In this document: piece after piece, positions 1 to 8,717 of the stretch | How positions within the stretch are numbered: the stretch's first letter is position 1 | How the letters are laid out: each line of letters opens with the position of its first letter | Made by a program: the position numbers and the translations under genes | From: Meiothermus ruber DSM 1279 | GTDB taxonomy: Bacteria; Deinococcota; Deinococci; Deinococcales; Thermaceae | Reading direction: 5' to 3' | Assembly: GCF_000024425.1 (NCBI RefSeq) | Contig: NC_013946.1 | Coordinates: forward strand, 3,033,458 to 3,097,457 | DNA: 64,000 bases | Notes under the pieces: model-generated | Database searches by the model: none | Seen by the model: the letters and a program-made list of their open reading frames with translations, nothing else | Told to the model about the DNA's origin: nothing

Positions 1-712
1 TGACCGAGTCGCGGGTGATGCCCATCAGGTTAACCGAGTGCTCCACCGCATACAGCACACCATGGCGGATGAAGAAGATGTTTTCTCCTGACCCCTCGGC
101 CACAAAGCCTTCTTTGTCGAGCAACAGGGCCTCGTCAGCCCCCGCCTGCTGGGCCTCCACGCGGGCCAGGGCGCTGTTGACGTAGTTCCCTCCCACCTTG
201 GCCTTGCCGGGCATCACGTTGGCCGGGAAGCGAGCCCAGGACGAGGTAATCAGCCGGGCCCCCTTGCGCACGGCCTCCTCACCCAGGTAGGTGCCCCATT
301 CCCAGGCCGCGATCATCACCTCGGCTGGGTTGTTGGGCAGGGGGTTCACCCCCAACGTGTGGGCCCCCATCCAGGCCAGCGGGCGGATGTAGCAGCTTGT
401 ATAGCCGTTGGCCCGGACGACCTCCTGGATGGCCTGGTTGATCTGCTCAGGGCTAAAGGGCAGCTCGAACATCATGACCTTGGCGCTGTGAAAAAAGCGC
501 TCGGTGTGTTCCTGCAGGCGGAAGATGGCCGGGCCCTGGGGGGTGTTGTAGGCCCGGAGGCCCTCAAAAATGCTGGTTCCGTAGTGCAAAGCGTGGGTCA
601 GTACCGAGACTTTGGCCTCTTCCTGGGGCACCATCTGCCCGTTGAACCAGATGAGCCCGGCCTTCATTTTGCTATCGCCACCAACGCTTTTGGTTTTGGT
701 CTCGGTTGCCAT
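1..712 (-). CDS. ilvE: Branched-chain amino acid aminotransferase (3' end outside window)
   Basis: PLP-dependent fold-type IV transaminase that makes or degrades valine, leucine and isoleucine from their 2-oxo acids with glutamate. About 237 N-terminal residues are inside the window; the reading frame runs off the left edge. Visible family motifs are the substrate-side segment around HALHYGTSIFEGLR, the PLP lysine in GKAKVGGNYVNS, and EGSGENIFF. The start ATG at 712 follows a good GGAGG six bases upstream. It lies 78 bp downstream of the DUF721 gene on the same strand. Family call is firm; separation from close D-amino-acid or ADC lyase relatives rests on the EGLRAY and GSGENIF motifs. Confidence 0.93.
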   Translation of the reverse strand, partial: MATETKTKSVGGDSKMKAGLIWFNGQMVPQEEAKVSVLTHALHYGTSIFEGLRAYNTPQGPAIFRLQEHTERFFHSAKVMMFELPFSPEQINQAIQEVVRANGYTSCYIRPLAWMGAHTLGVNPLPNNPAEVMIAAWEWGTYLGEEAVRKGARLITSSWARFPANVMPGKAKVGGNYVNSALARVEAQQAGADEALLLDKEGFVAEGSGENIFFIRHGVLYAVEHSVNLMGITRDSV

Positions 713-790
713 GTTTCCTCCAAGAACAAACGCGGTTCATTTGCTGTGCATCCCTCGCGGCAGGCCAGGGAAGCGCTGCGGACTCCACCA

Positions 791-1591
791 TCATACTTCT
801 TTGAGCAGCGAGGCCAGGGTATCGGGTAGCAGGTGGCGGTGGCTTCGAACCTCCTGTTCACCGGTGCGAAGCTGCAGGTAACGCCGGGCGGTGTCTTGCA
901 GGATGGGCATCAGCTCGGGCTGCTGGATCACCTGGGGTAGCAGGTCGCGTAGCTGGGCCTCGAGCTTCTGCTGGGCCAGGTAGCGAGCGGCCTGCAGGGG
1001 CTCGCCCTCGAGGCGCGCTCGTAGGGGAAAACGGGTCAGGTGTGTTGCCTCGCGTTGCACAGTAGGCGCATCCAGCAGCCTCTGGCAGGATTTGCAAGGA
1101 TGCACCGGACTGGGCGCGCCGCAGATGGGGCATGGCGGGTGAGGGTTGCCTTTCTGCCTTTGCAGTATGGCCCTGCCAGCCCGGAGAATCACCCCCTGGA
1201 GGTCTTGCGGGGAGCGCTTGGCCAACTCTTGCAGCCGGGCTTCTTCTTTGGGGTCTAGCCTGGGTAGGGTTTTTGGCTTTTCTTTGGGCCTGGCTTTTTT
1301 CTCGGCTCCCACCAAGAAGCGCAGCTCCTGTACCAGTCCGGGCTGCTTCTCCTGGTAGCGCCTGAGGAACTCCTCCCGCAGGTAGGTAAGCTGGTGGGCC
1401 ACCACCGCATCGACCACCCGCACGAACAGCACCCCGTCTTCCAGGCGCTCCGCCTCGGTGAGCTCGCTCAGGGCCGGCCCGGCAATCTCGGGCCACAGCG
1501 CCAGGGCCTGGCCTCGCCGAACCCCGCTGCTCAGCCCTTTCTGGCGCAAAATTTGGGCGACAATCTCGGCAGATGAACGAGCCTTGGACAT
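791..1591 (-). CDS. DUF721/DciA-like protein with zinc ribbon
   Basis: 266 residues. The first about 90 residues match the DUF721 fold (the LWPEIAG...LSELTEAERLEDGVLFVRV pattern), the domain found in DciA, which assists loading of the replicative helicase DnaB. The C-terminal half is unusual: a CPIC...CKSC zinc-ribbon-like cluster near residues 153-168 and then a helical region, making it longer than a minimal DUF721 protein. A position near recF is common for this family. Role in helicase loading is inference from the family. The start ATG at 1591 has no clear spaced ribosome binding site, so a leaderless transcript is possible. It is divergent from the TauE gene. Confidence 0.8.
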   Translation of the reverse strand: MSKARSSAEIVAQILRQKGLSSGVRRGQALALWPEIAGPALSELTEAERLEDGVLFVRVVDAVVAHQLTYLREEFLRRYQEKQPGLVQELRFLVGAEKKARPKEKPKTLPRLDPKEEARLQELAKRSPQDLQGVILRAGRAILQRQKGNPHPPCPICGAPSPVHPCKSCQRLLDAPTVQREATHLTRFPLRARLEGEPLQAARYLAQQKLEAQLRDLLPQVIQQPELMPILQDTARRYLQLRTGEQEVRSHRHLLPDTLASLLKEV

Positions 1592-1661
1592 CCCTCACTA
1601 CAGGCTAGGCAAAAGCCCCTCCCTTGGCTACTACCCAGCCCACCAATGGGCCAGGCCAGGG

Positions 1662-1667
1662 TATGGT
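1662..1667 (+). promoter_or_regulatory. -10 element of a leaderless promoter for the TauE gene
   Basis: TATGGT is separated by six bases from the GTG at 1674. This is the TANNNT-N6/7-start arrangement repeated before many genes of this window, and it decides the start codon against the upstream in-frame ATG at 1458, which lies inside the divergent gene. Confidence 0.6.
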
Positions 1668-1673
1668 AGCGGT

Positions 1674-2414
1674 GTGGAACTCAGCCCCCAGTCCTGGGCG
1701 GTGGCCCTGCTGGCCGCCTGGCTGGTGGGTGCTTCCAAGGCCGGTCTATCGGGTGCGGTGACCATTGCCGTGGTTTTATTCGCCAGCATTATTCCGGCGC
1801 GCGAGGCCACCGGCGCTTTGCTACCGGTGCTGATCTGCGCCGACTTTATCGCTGTCAGCATGCTGCGCAACAACGTGCGCTGGCAAGCGCTCATGCGAAT
1901 TTTCCCCTGGACAGCGGTGGGGGTGGGCCTGGGCACATTGATGCTTTACTTTAGCAACGACGCGCAGGTGCAGCGGGTGATCGGGGCCATTGTGGCCGGC
2001 ATGACCCTGTATCAGCTATACCGCAAGGCCCGCAATCTAAACGACGTGATGGTTTCCCGCCACCCCGCCTTTGCGCTCAGCATGGGCGTGGCGGCTGGTT
2101 TTACCACCATGGTAGCCAACGCGGCAGGGCCTTTTGTGCTCATCTATATGCTGGCTATGCGGATGGGGAAGCTCGAGGTGGTGGGCAGCATCGCCTGGTA
2201 TTTCCTGGTGGTCAACCTGTTCAAGGTGCCTTTTGCGGTAGGCCTGGGCCTTATCACCTGGGAGTCGCTTGCCTTTAACCTGTGGCTAACCCCCGCGGTG
2301 GTGCTGGGGGCCCTGGCAGGCCGCCGGCTGCTAAACCACATCCCGCAAAGCACCTTCGAGTGGATGGCGCTCTTGCTGGCCCTGCTGGGGGGCCTGCGGC
2401 TGCTCCTGGCCTAG
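1674..2414 (+). CDS. TauE/SafE family membrane permease
   Basis: 246-residue integral membrane protein with about eight hydrophobic helices and the TauE/SafE hallmark near the N terminus (AAWLVGASKAGLSGA), followed by the second repeat half (GVAAGFTTMVANAAGP). The family exports sulfite or sulfoacetate or moves other small organic anions across the inner membrane; the substrate here cannot be told. The GTG start at 1674 is set by a -10 hexamer six bases upstream. It stands alone between the divergent DUF721 gene and the convergent recF cluster. Confidence 0.85.
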   Translation: MELSPQSWAVALLAAWLVGASKAGLSGAVTIAVVLFASIIPAREATGALLPVLICADFIAVSMLRNNVRWQALMRIFPWTAVGVGLGTLMLYFSNDAQVQRVIGAIVAGMTLYQLYRKARNLNDVMVSRHPAFALSMGVAAGFTTMVANAAGPFVLIYMLAMRMGKLEVVGSIAWYFLVVNLFKVPFAVGLGLITWESLAFNLWLTPAVVLGALAGRRLLNHIPQSTFEWMALLLALLGGLRLLLA

Positions 2415-2423
2415 GGGGGTCTT

Positions 2424-2789
2424 TCAGCGTTTGCGTTTATTTTTGGGTTTCTTCTGGGCCTTCTTGCTGGCAGCCGGCAGGGGCCTGGCCCAGACCCGCC
2501 GCAGCCAGACCAAACCCCAGAGCGAGGCCAGGCCCAGTCCCAGCGCGACAGCAAACGTTGCAACCGCCACGCGCAGCCAGGAGGGGTGCAGGCGCTCGCC
2601 CGAAGGCAGGGTCACAGGCCCGCTCGAGGTCGCCAGAACCTCGGCGTAGGGTAGCAGGCGCACCAACACAAAGCCCATAAACACCACCACAATTACAGCC
2701 AGGATGGCCAGGCCCAGCAGCAGGGCCCAGGCCAGCCCGCGCCGGGCCTCCTGGATCGATGAAGCATCTATTTCTCTCCCGGGCTTCAT
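2424..2789 (-). CDS. Hypothetical two-helix membrane protein downstream of recF
   Basis: 121 residues with two strongly hydrophobic segments (about residues 20-45 and 75-95) and a very basic C-terminal tail rich in K and R (KKAQKKPKNKRKR). The ATG overlaps the recF stop as ATGA, so it is translationally coupled to recF; an ATG nine bases further upstream is also in frame. I do not recognise a family. Its place as the second gene of the recF transcript is the only functional hint. Confidence 0.7.
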   Translation of the reverse strand: MKPGREIDASSIQEARRGLAWALLLGLAILAVIVVVFMGFVLVRLLPYAEVLATSSGPVTLPSGERLHPSWLRVAVATFAVALGLGLASLWGLVWLRRVWARPLPAASKKAQKKPKNKRKR

Positions 2790-3859
2790 ACGCTCCACAC
2801 CCCGGCTTCAATCTCGATCACGGCCCCGGTGCCGGGGGTTTCCAGGCCGGCCAGGATGGCCTGTGGCAGGCTCTGGGCATAAGCCAGCAAGGCCCCGCGC
2901 CGGCGGTTGTCCAGCTCGCTGTGCCACTCGTCTACCAGCAGCAGTGGGGCCTCCTCGTAGTGTTGCCAGAGCAGGCGGTGTTCGGCCAGGCGGAGGGCCA
3001 GCGCGATGCTACGGCACTCGCCCCGGCTACCAAAGCGGGCGGCCTCGCGCCCTTCGAGCAGAATAACCAGATCATCGCGGTGGGGCCCCACGCTGGTGGC
3101 CCCGCGCTGGAGGTCGTCTTGCAGGTTATCCTCCAGGGTTTGCAAAAAGCGATCCGGGTCGGTGGTCTCAGACAGCTCCAGGTTCAGTTCGCCCGGAGCC
3201 AGCTCGCGGTAGGCCTCGCGGGCCAGGGGGGTGAGCTTGGCCAGCATTCGGCGGCGCAGGCTAAGAATTTCGCTGCCATACTTGACCAGTTCATGGTTCC
3301 AGATGCCGATGGAGGCCCTTGTTGAGCTGGGTGCACCCTCGCCCTGTCCCCTGGAGGTCGGACGAAAGCCACTCTTTAGCACGGCATTGCGCTGCTGCAA
3401 AGCCCGGTTGTACTGGCTGAGCATTGAGCGGTAGCGGGCCGAGAAGCGTGAGAGCAGCACATCCAGAAACCGGCGGCGTTCCTCCGGGGGGCCCAGCACC
3501 AGCTCGAGGTCGTCGGGGCCCAGCAGCACCGCACCGGGCAGCTGGGCCAGCTCCCGCAGCGAGGCCGGGGCCTCGTTGAGCCGGTGCTCGCGGCCTTCGC
3601 GGCTCAGCTTTACCTCCAGGCGGCTGTTGCCAAACTGGGTCTCGATCTCGGCATGTAGCCAGGCCTCTCCCTGGCCGAAGGCGATGCGTTCGGCCAGGCC
3701 ATTGCGTAGCTCACCACCCAGGGCCAGCTCGATGGCCTCGAGCAGGTTGGTCTTGCCCTGGGCATTCCCCCCCACCACGGTGGTCAGGCCCGGCCCCGGC
3801 GCGAAAACTGGGGTGAAAAGGTTTCGGAAGTTTTTTTGCCGCAAGCGCAACAGACGCAC
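2786..3859 (-). CDS. recF: DNA replication and repair protein RecF
   Basis: 357 residues, normal for the family. RecF is an ABC/SMC-type ATPase that with RecO and RecR loads RecA at gaps in single-stranded DNA. Walker A is GGNAQGKTNLLEAI near residue 30, the ABC signature is SRGECRSIALALRLAEH near residue 280, and Walker B with the D-loop is LLLVDEWHSELD near residue 307. The GTG start has a -10 hexamer TAGCCT (3867-3872) seven bases upstream, indicating a leaderless mRNA. It is divergent from the EamA transporter. Confidence 0.95.
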   Translation of the reverse strand: MRLLRLRQKNFRNLFTPVFAPGPGLTTVVGGNAQGKTNLLEAIELALGGELRNGLAERIAFGQGEAWLHAEIETQFGNSRLEVKLSREGREHRLNEAPASLRELAQLPGAVLLGPDDLELVLGPPEERRRFLDVLLSRFSARYRSMLSQYNRALQQRNAVLKSGFRPTSRGQGEGAPSSTRASIGIWNHELVKYGSEILSLRRRMLAKLTPLAREAYRELAPGELNLELSETTDPDRFLQTLEDNLQDDLQRGATSVGPHRDDLVILLEGREAARFGSRGECRSIALALRLAEHRLLWQHYEEAPLLLVDEWHSELDNRRRGALLAYAQSLPQAILAGLETPGTGAVIEIEAGVWSV

Positions 3860-3942
3860 TGGCTATAGGCTAAGGGCCCCAGGCTTTAGGCTCAAGACCA
3901 GAAAGCTCATTTGCTGCCCAGCCATAGCGTATGCTGGCGCTC

Positions 3943-4782
3943 ATGAGTCCCGAACTGCTCGCGGTTTCTTTTGCGCTGCTTTCGGCCATCTCGTGGGGCG
4001 CAGGCGACTTTAGCGGAGGGGTGGCGGCCCGCCGGCTCAACCCCTACCTGATTGCTTTGCTGGTGCATGCCACCGGTTTGCTGCTTTTTACTCTGCTGGC
4101 CCTGCTGCGCGGGGAGGCCTTTCAGGCGCAGGATGTGCCCTGGAGCCTGGGCGCAGGGCTGGCGGGCTGTGCAGGGCTGGTGTTTCTGTACCGGGCTTTC
4201 GAGGCCGGGCAGATGGGGCTGGCGGCCCCCGTGGCCGGGGTGGTGGGGGCCGGGCTGGCGGCCCTGGTGGGGTTTGTGCTCGAGGGCCATCCCACGCCAT
4301 CCCAGCTCCTGGGCTTTGGGGTGGGTCTGCTGGGCGTCTGGCTGGCGGCGCGTCCCGATGGTGCTTCTGGCCCCTCGAGGGGGCTGATCTACGCCTTCCT
4401 GGCGGGTCTGGGGTTTGGGGGGTATTTCACCCTGATTCACCAGGTAGAGGGCCTGTTCTGGCCCTCGGCCCTGGCCAAGCTCACCGCCACCACCCTGATG
4501 CTCGGGCTGGTGGGGGGGCTGGGTCTCTTGCGGCGGGAGGCCAGGCTGGTCACCAGCCTGGGTCTGGTGGGCCTGGCCGGACTCCTGGACGCCGGGGGCA
4601 ACCTGCTTTTTCTGGTCGCGGCCCAGACCGGGCGGCTGGACGTGGCCGCCGTGATCTCCTCGCTATACCCCGCCTTTACCACTGTGCTGGCCTGGGCGCT
4701 GCTGCGAGAACGGCTGGGCCAGGGCCAGGTGATGGGGGTGGTGCTTTCGCTGGCGGCCATCGCCCTCATCGCCGCCGGTTAG
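3943..4782 (+). CDS. EamA/DMT-superfamily transporter
   Basis: 279 residues with about ten hydrophobic helices in two EamA repeats, as in drug/metabolite and amino acid exporters of the inner membrane. The first repeat begins with the typical AISWGAGDFSGG segment and the second ends with LAWALLRERLGQGQVMG. An in-frame ATG at 3931 lies inside the -10 hexamer TATGCT (3930-3935), so the ATG at 3943, seven bases downstream, is the better start of a leaderless mRNA. The substrate is unknown. Confidence 0.85.
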   Translation: MSPELLAVSFALLSAISWGAGDFSGGVAARRLNPYLIALLVHATGLLLFTLLALLRGEAFQAQDVPWSLGAGLAGCAGLVFLYRAFEAGQMGLAAPVAGVVGAGLAALVGFVLEGHPTPSQLLGFGVGLLGVWLAARPDGASGPSRGLIYAFLAGLGFGGYFTLIHQVEGLFWPSALAKLTATTLMLGLVGGLGLLRREARLVTSLGLVGLAGLLDAGGNLLFLVAAQTGRLDVAAVISSLYPAFTTVLAWALLRERLGQGQVMGVVLSLAAIALIAAG

Positions 4783-4796
4783 CTGGGCTTGCGGCG

Positions 4797-5402
4797 CTAA
4801 AGCTTCAAGCCGTACTCGTAGCCCCAGGAAAAGGTCTGCAGGCGCGTAAACCCCATCCGCTCGTAGAAGGCCACCGCGCCCAGGTTGCGCCGGCCCACCC
4901 CCAGGTGCACGCCCGGCACCCCCAGCCGGCGCAGGCGCTCCAGAAACACCTCCATCAGCTTGCGGCCCTGCCCCTGCCCCTGGGCCCTGGGCAGCAGGTC
5001 GATGTGCAGGTGGGCCGGGTAGGTATCGGCCAGGCTCGAGGGCACATAGCCTTTGTGAATCAGGCGGATCATGGCGGCATCCCTGGAGGTATCGGCCTCG
5101 AGCGGCAGGGGGTACTTCTGTCGCAGGGGCGGTAGCCACACGCTCTCCATCCAGGCCGCGAACTCGAGGGAGTCGCAGCAGCCCAGCACGTAGCCGCACA
5201 CCCCCTCGAGGTCGGTGAGCACAAAAACCAGGTCGGGCTCGTGAACGGCGTAAGGGGCCGCGTAGAAGTGGCCCAGCAGGCTGGCATCCCGGTATAACCC
5301 GCTGGCATCGGCCCCGCTGTCGCCGGTTAGCAAACAGACCCGGTAAAGCTGCGGCAGATCGGCCGGCTCATAGGGGCGGATGGCGAAACCCATGCCTTGC
5401 AT
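4797..5402 (-). CDS. GNAT-family N-acetyltransferase
   Basis: 201 residues. Acetyl-CoA binding motif A is visible as [18 protein letters not shown] (Q/RxxGxG/A) near residues 132-149 and motif B as VAFYERMGF near the end. The long middle insertion and the sequence HLHIDLLP resemble the acetyltransferase-like domain found in bacterial O-GlcNAcase-type proteins; the acceptor is unknown. The start codon overlaps the last base of the priA stop (TGATG), so it is co-translated with priA. Confidence 0.85.
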   Translation of the reverse strand: MQGMGFAIRPYEPADLPQLYRVCLLTGDSGADASGLYRDASLLGHFYAAPYAVHEPDLVFVLTDLEGVCGYVLGCCDSLEFAAWMESVWLPPLRQKYPLPLEADTSRDAAMIRLIHKGYVPSSLADTYPAHLHIDLLPRAQGQGQGRKLMEVFLERLRRLGVPGVHLGVGRRNLGAVAFYERMGFTRLQTFSWGYEYGLKL

Positions 5403-7573
5403 CAGTCCTCCAGCAGTCCCACAAAGCTTTGCGGATCGGGGTCTATCCTGAGCCGCGCGCCGCGCACCGGGGGCAGGTTCGCCATCAGGGCCCGGACTCG
5501 CTCTTCGGAGCTTTTGAGCAGCAGGTGAAACACGTACTGGCCCCGCAGACGGGCCACAGGGGCCGGGGCCGGGCCCAGCAGCTCGCCTGGCTCGGCGCTG
5601 GCCTGGAGAAGCTGGGCTAAGCGAAAGATGGCATCGCGGGCCACCGGCTCCTTGGGGTGGGCCACCTCGAGCTTCACCATCCGGCTGGCCGGGGGGTAAC
5701 CCAGGGTGCGGCGCAGGGCCAACTCAACCTCCATAAAGCCCTGGGGGCTGGCGGCCTGGAGCGCCCGGTGGGCGGCGTGCCCCGGCTCAAAGGTCTGCAA
5801 CACCAGCAGCGGGCGGCGCTGGGGGTGCAGGTCGGTGAGCTGCCACAAAAGCCGGTGGTAGCGCTCAACCGCCCGAAAGTCGGTCTCGAGGACAAACCCA
5901 TCGGCATAGGGCAGCAGCACCAGCGCCAGCTCGGGCAGCACCGGCCCCCGCAGAATGGCGGTGGTGCCCACCAGCACCCCCGGCTCGCCAGCCAGCAAGG
6001 GGCGCAGGTCGTCTTTGGCCTCGGCGGTGTAGCGGTAGCGGGGCAGGCTGGGAAGGTACCGCCCCAGGGCCTCCACAAGCCACTCCACCCCCGGCCCCCT
6101 GGGGTCGAAAACGTCGGACTGGCAGCTAGGGCATAGCTCGGGCGCTTTCTCCTCGTGGCCGCACTGGTGGCATTGCAAGAGGCCCAGCCGCCCGCTCTTG
6201 TGGTAGCGCAGGGGCAGGGCGCAGTTGGGGCACATAGCCTTCCAGTCGCACTGCTTGCAGCGCAGCACTGCGCTATAGCCCCGCCGGGCCGAGAGCACAA
6301 TGGCCTGGCGCTTTTTCTCCTGCACCTGCTGCAACAGGGCGATGGCGGCTCCGGTCAGGGGCCAGCCCCGCTCCTGGTGCAGATCCAGCAGGTGCAGCCG
6401 CGGGTGGGGCGGGGGCAGCAGGTAGGATGGTTCGTCCCAGACCTCCAGGCTGTTGACGCTCGAGCAGTAGTGGATGGGCACCCCCAGCCCCTGGGCCCGC
6501 AGCCGGGCCAGCCGGGGCACGAAGGCCCTCGAGCCCCCCGGAAGCTTGTAGGCCTCGGCGGCCTCCTCCACCACCACGATGCGTTCCCAGTCGAGCGGAA
6601 GCAAGAGCCCCTGATAGGTCGCCAGCACCCACCTGGCCGCCCCCTGAATAAGCCTTCCCCACACCAAGCGGCGCTCCTCGGCTTTCATCTCGCCGTGTAA
6701 AACGGCGGCCTCGGGGAAGAAGGGCTGGCATTTTTTGAGCAGCGAGACCTCGGGAAAGAGCAGCAGGGCCGGGCCCTTTTGCACCAGGCCCGCCAGGGCC
6801 CGCAGCCGCTCCAACAGCCGCCCCCCCTGCAGCCGCACCGGCGACAGGGGCAGTTCCAGGGGCTCGAGCGCGCGCGCCGCAACGGCCTCGAGGGCCGGCG
6901 TTACCTCCACAAACCCGATATAGCCCTTCTCGAGCAGGCCCTTCACCACCCCCACCCCCACCCCGGCGGCTCGAGCCAGCGCGGCCATGCTCTCCACCTG
7001 GCGCAGGTCGCGCAGGGCATACCAGGCCGCTTTAGCCTTCTCGCTCAGGCCCTCCGCGGGTTCGCGCAACACCACCAGGGCCTGGGCCGGGGTGCGCCGC
7101 TCAGCCACCTCCTCCTGCAAAACCCCGGCCTCACGCAAAAAATCCAGCAGCTTGGGATCGAGGCCCTGGGCCTCCTGCCAGCCTGCGGCCAGGGCTTCCA
7201 GGCCTCCGGGTAGCACCGCCGGGTCGGCCCCGGGCACAAGCCGCACCCGGTGGGTAAGGGGGGGCTCGAGGAAGGGCAGCAGGTCGTTGAGCAAAACGCC
7301 CACCGCACAAAAGCTGTCGCGGGCGGCGGACAATAGAAACTCGAGGGCTGCAGGGTTCAGCCAGGGCTGCGCGTCGAGGTAGGCCAGGGCCTCCCGCAGC
7401 GCAAAGGCTTTCTGGGGAGCTTCTTCGCGCCCAACCACCACGCCCACCCGCAGCTCGCCGCGCCAGGGCACCACCACCCGGTAGCCCAGCACCTCCGCTC
7501 GAGGGTCGGCGTGCGGGGGCAGGTAGGTCATCGGCTCGAGCGGCAAGGGCAGGGCAACCTTCAAGACCCACAT
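5402..7573 (-). CDS. priA: Primosomal protein PriA lacking helicase motifs
   Basis: 723 residues. PriA restarts stalled forks by recognising branched DNA and loading the replicative helicase. The N-terminal 3'BD-like domain ([13 protein letters not shown]) and the zinc-binding cysteine set ([22 protein letters not shown], about residues 427-477) are intact. The ATPase is not: the position of Walker A reads as [15 protein letters not shown] without a GxGKT/S, and the DEEH box reads [11 protein letters not shown]. Loss of these motifs is known for PriA of Deinococcus, a pseudohelicase. An upstream in-frame start at 7618 adds 15 unconserved residues; the ATG at 7573 fits the family N terminus. 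Confidence 0.92.
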   Translation of the reverse strand: MWVLKVALPLPLEPMTYLPPHADPRAEVLGYRVVVPWRGELRVGVVVGREEAPQKAFALREALAYLDAQPWLNPAALEFLLSAARDSFCAVGVLLNDLLPFLEPPLTHRVRLVPGADPAVLPGGLEALAAGWQEAQGLDPKLLDFLREAGVLQEEVAERRTPAQALVVLREPAEGLSEKAKAAWYALRDLRQVESMAALARAAGVGVGVVKGLLEKGYIGFVEVTPALEAVAARALEPLELPLSPVRLQGGRLLERLRALAGLVQKGPALLLFPEVSLLKKCQPFFPEAAVLHGEMKAEERRLVWGRLIQGAARWVLATYQGLLLPLDWERIVVVEEAAEAYKLPGGSRAFVPRLARLRAQGLGVPIHYCSSVNSLEVWDEPSYLLPPPHPRLHLLDLHQERGWPLTGAAIALLQQVQEKKRQAIVLSARRGYSAVLRCKQCDWKAMCPNCALPLRYHKSGRLGLLQCHQCGHEEKAPELCPSCQSDVFDPRGPGVEWLVEALGRYLPSLPRYRYTAEAKDDLRPLLAGEPGVLVGTTAILRGPVLPELALVLLPYADGFVLETDFRAVERYHRLLWQLTDLHPQRRPLLVLQTFEPGHAAHRALQAASPQGFMEVELALRRTLGYPPASRMVKLEVAHPKEPVARDAIFRLAQLLQASAEPGELLGPAPAPVARLRGQYVFHLLLKSSEERVRALMANLPPVRGARLRIDPDPQSFVGLLED

Positions 7574-7669
7574 CCCGCCCAGATTACCCGAAGGCGCGGG
7601 GCCGGTGGCATCCTCCAACCCCTACGGGGTGCTGTTCCGGGGAACCCGCCGCGCAGTCGCCTAAAACCG

Positions 7670-8605
7670 CTAGGCCCTGGGCATCCCGGTGTGGATTTGC
7701 TGGGGCCGCCGGTGGCTTCGATACAGCAGCTCCTGGGCCTGGCGCAGGGCCTCCTCCAGGGTCAGGCCGTTGCAGGCCACCCAGACCACCCGGGCGTTGG
7801 CGAACCGCTGGCTCAGGCGCTCGGTCAGCTCGTGCCCGCTCACCAGTCCAATGTGCAGGCCGCAAAACAGGTGATCATCCATGCGGTATAGCCCATCCCC
7901 CTGCCGCACCGCTTCGCGCATAATCTGCCCCAGCTCCTGCAAAAGCTGGAGGTTCTGGCCGGTCTCCGGGAGCAGCCAGTAGGAGAACAGCAGCGGCTGG
8001 TCGCTGCGGCTGGCCAGGGCCTGGTAGCGTTCGTAGTCGACCTCGAGGGCCAGGCGCGTGCTCAGGCCGGTCTGGCGGTCGAAGAGGGCCACCTGGGATA
8101 GCTCCCGCTGGGTGACCTCGAGGTTGCGCACAGCCTGGAAAAGCGCCACCCCCACCAAACCCCCCAGGGCCCACAGCGGCCACACCACCCAGTAAGGCCC
8201 CGACTCGGGATGGGGTAGCAGCGCCACCAAACCAATCAGGCTCCCCAGCATTACCCAGGGCCCTCCAAACAAGGCCAGCGCGGTCAGGCCCAGGGTGGCC
8301 AGGGTGGCGACCGCGTAAAACATCACCTCCTGATTCCAGCCAGGCACGACCGCCTCCGGCTGCTGCACCGCCCAGACCAGCAGCCCCAGGGTTATCCCCA
8401 GGTGCGTAATGAGCGCTGGCTGCGGGTAGCGCTGGGTTAGCGACAGTATGATGGGGATGGTTCCAAGGTAGATCAGGGACACCCACCGGGCTGTGTCGGT
8501 GCCCACCACAAACTGGGTTAGCGCCAGGGCCCCCCCTCCGAATACGGTCATACGCCAATACAGCCGGTGGAGCCAGGATCCAACCGGTTCGAGCGGCTGC
8601 CACAT
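7670..8605 (-). CDS. Membrane protein with degenerate GGDEF-like domain
   Basis: 311 residues. Five to six hydrophobic helices fill residues 15-165. They are followed by ALFDRQTGLSTRLALEVDYER, which matches the DxLTGLxNR start of diguanylate cyclase domains, and by GDGLYRMDDHLFCGL where the RxGGDEF active-site loop should be. The signature GG(D/E)EF is replaced by MDDHLF, so cyclase activity is unlikely; a GTP- or c-di-GMP-sensing or scaffold role is possible. The start ATG has TACAAT six bases upstream (8612-8617), a leaderless promoter. The GGDEF assignment is inference from spacing. Confidence 0.65.
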   Translation of the reverse strand: MWQPLEPVGSWLHRLYWRMTVFGGGALALTQFVVGTDTARWVSLIYLGTIPIILSLTQRYPQPALITHLGITLGLLVWAVQQPEAVVPGWNQEVMFYAVATLATLGLTALALFGGPWVMLGSLIGLVALLPHPESGPYWVVWPLWALGGLVGVALFQAVRNLEVTQRELSQVALFDRQTGLSTRLALEVDYERYQALASRSDQPLLFSYWLLPETGQNLQLLQELGQIMREAVRQGDGLYRMDDHLFCGLHIGLVSGHELTERLSQRFANARVVWVACNGLTLEEALRQAQELLYRSHRRPQQIHTGMPRA

Positions 8606-8717
8606 GGGGCTATTGTAGAAAAACCTCCGGGCCGGATGCCACAGGAATGAGCGTTAAAACATAGATCGGCGTTACATCCAGGCCCCCCGCCCCGGCAGAA
8701 CCGGATATGCTTTAGGC

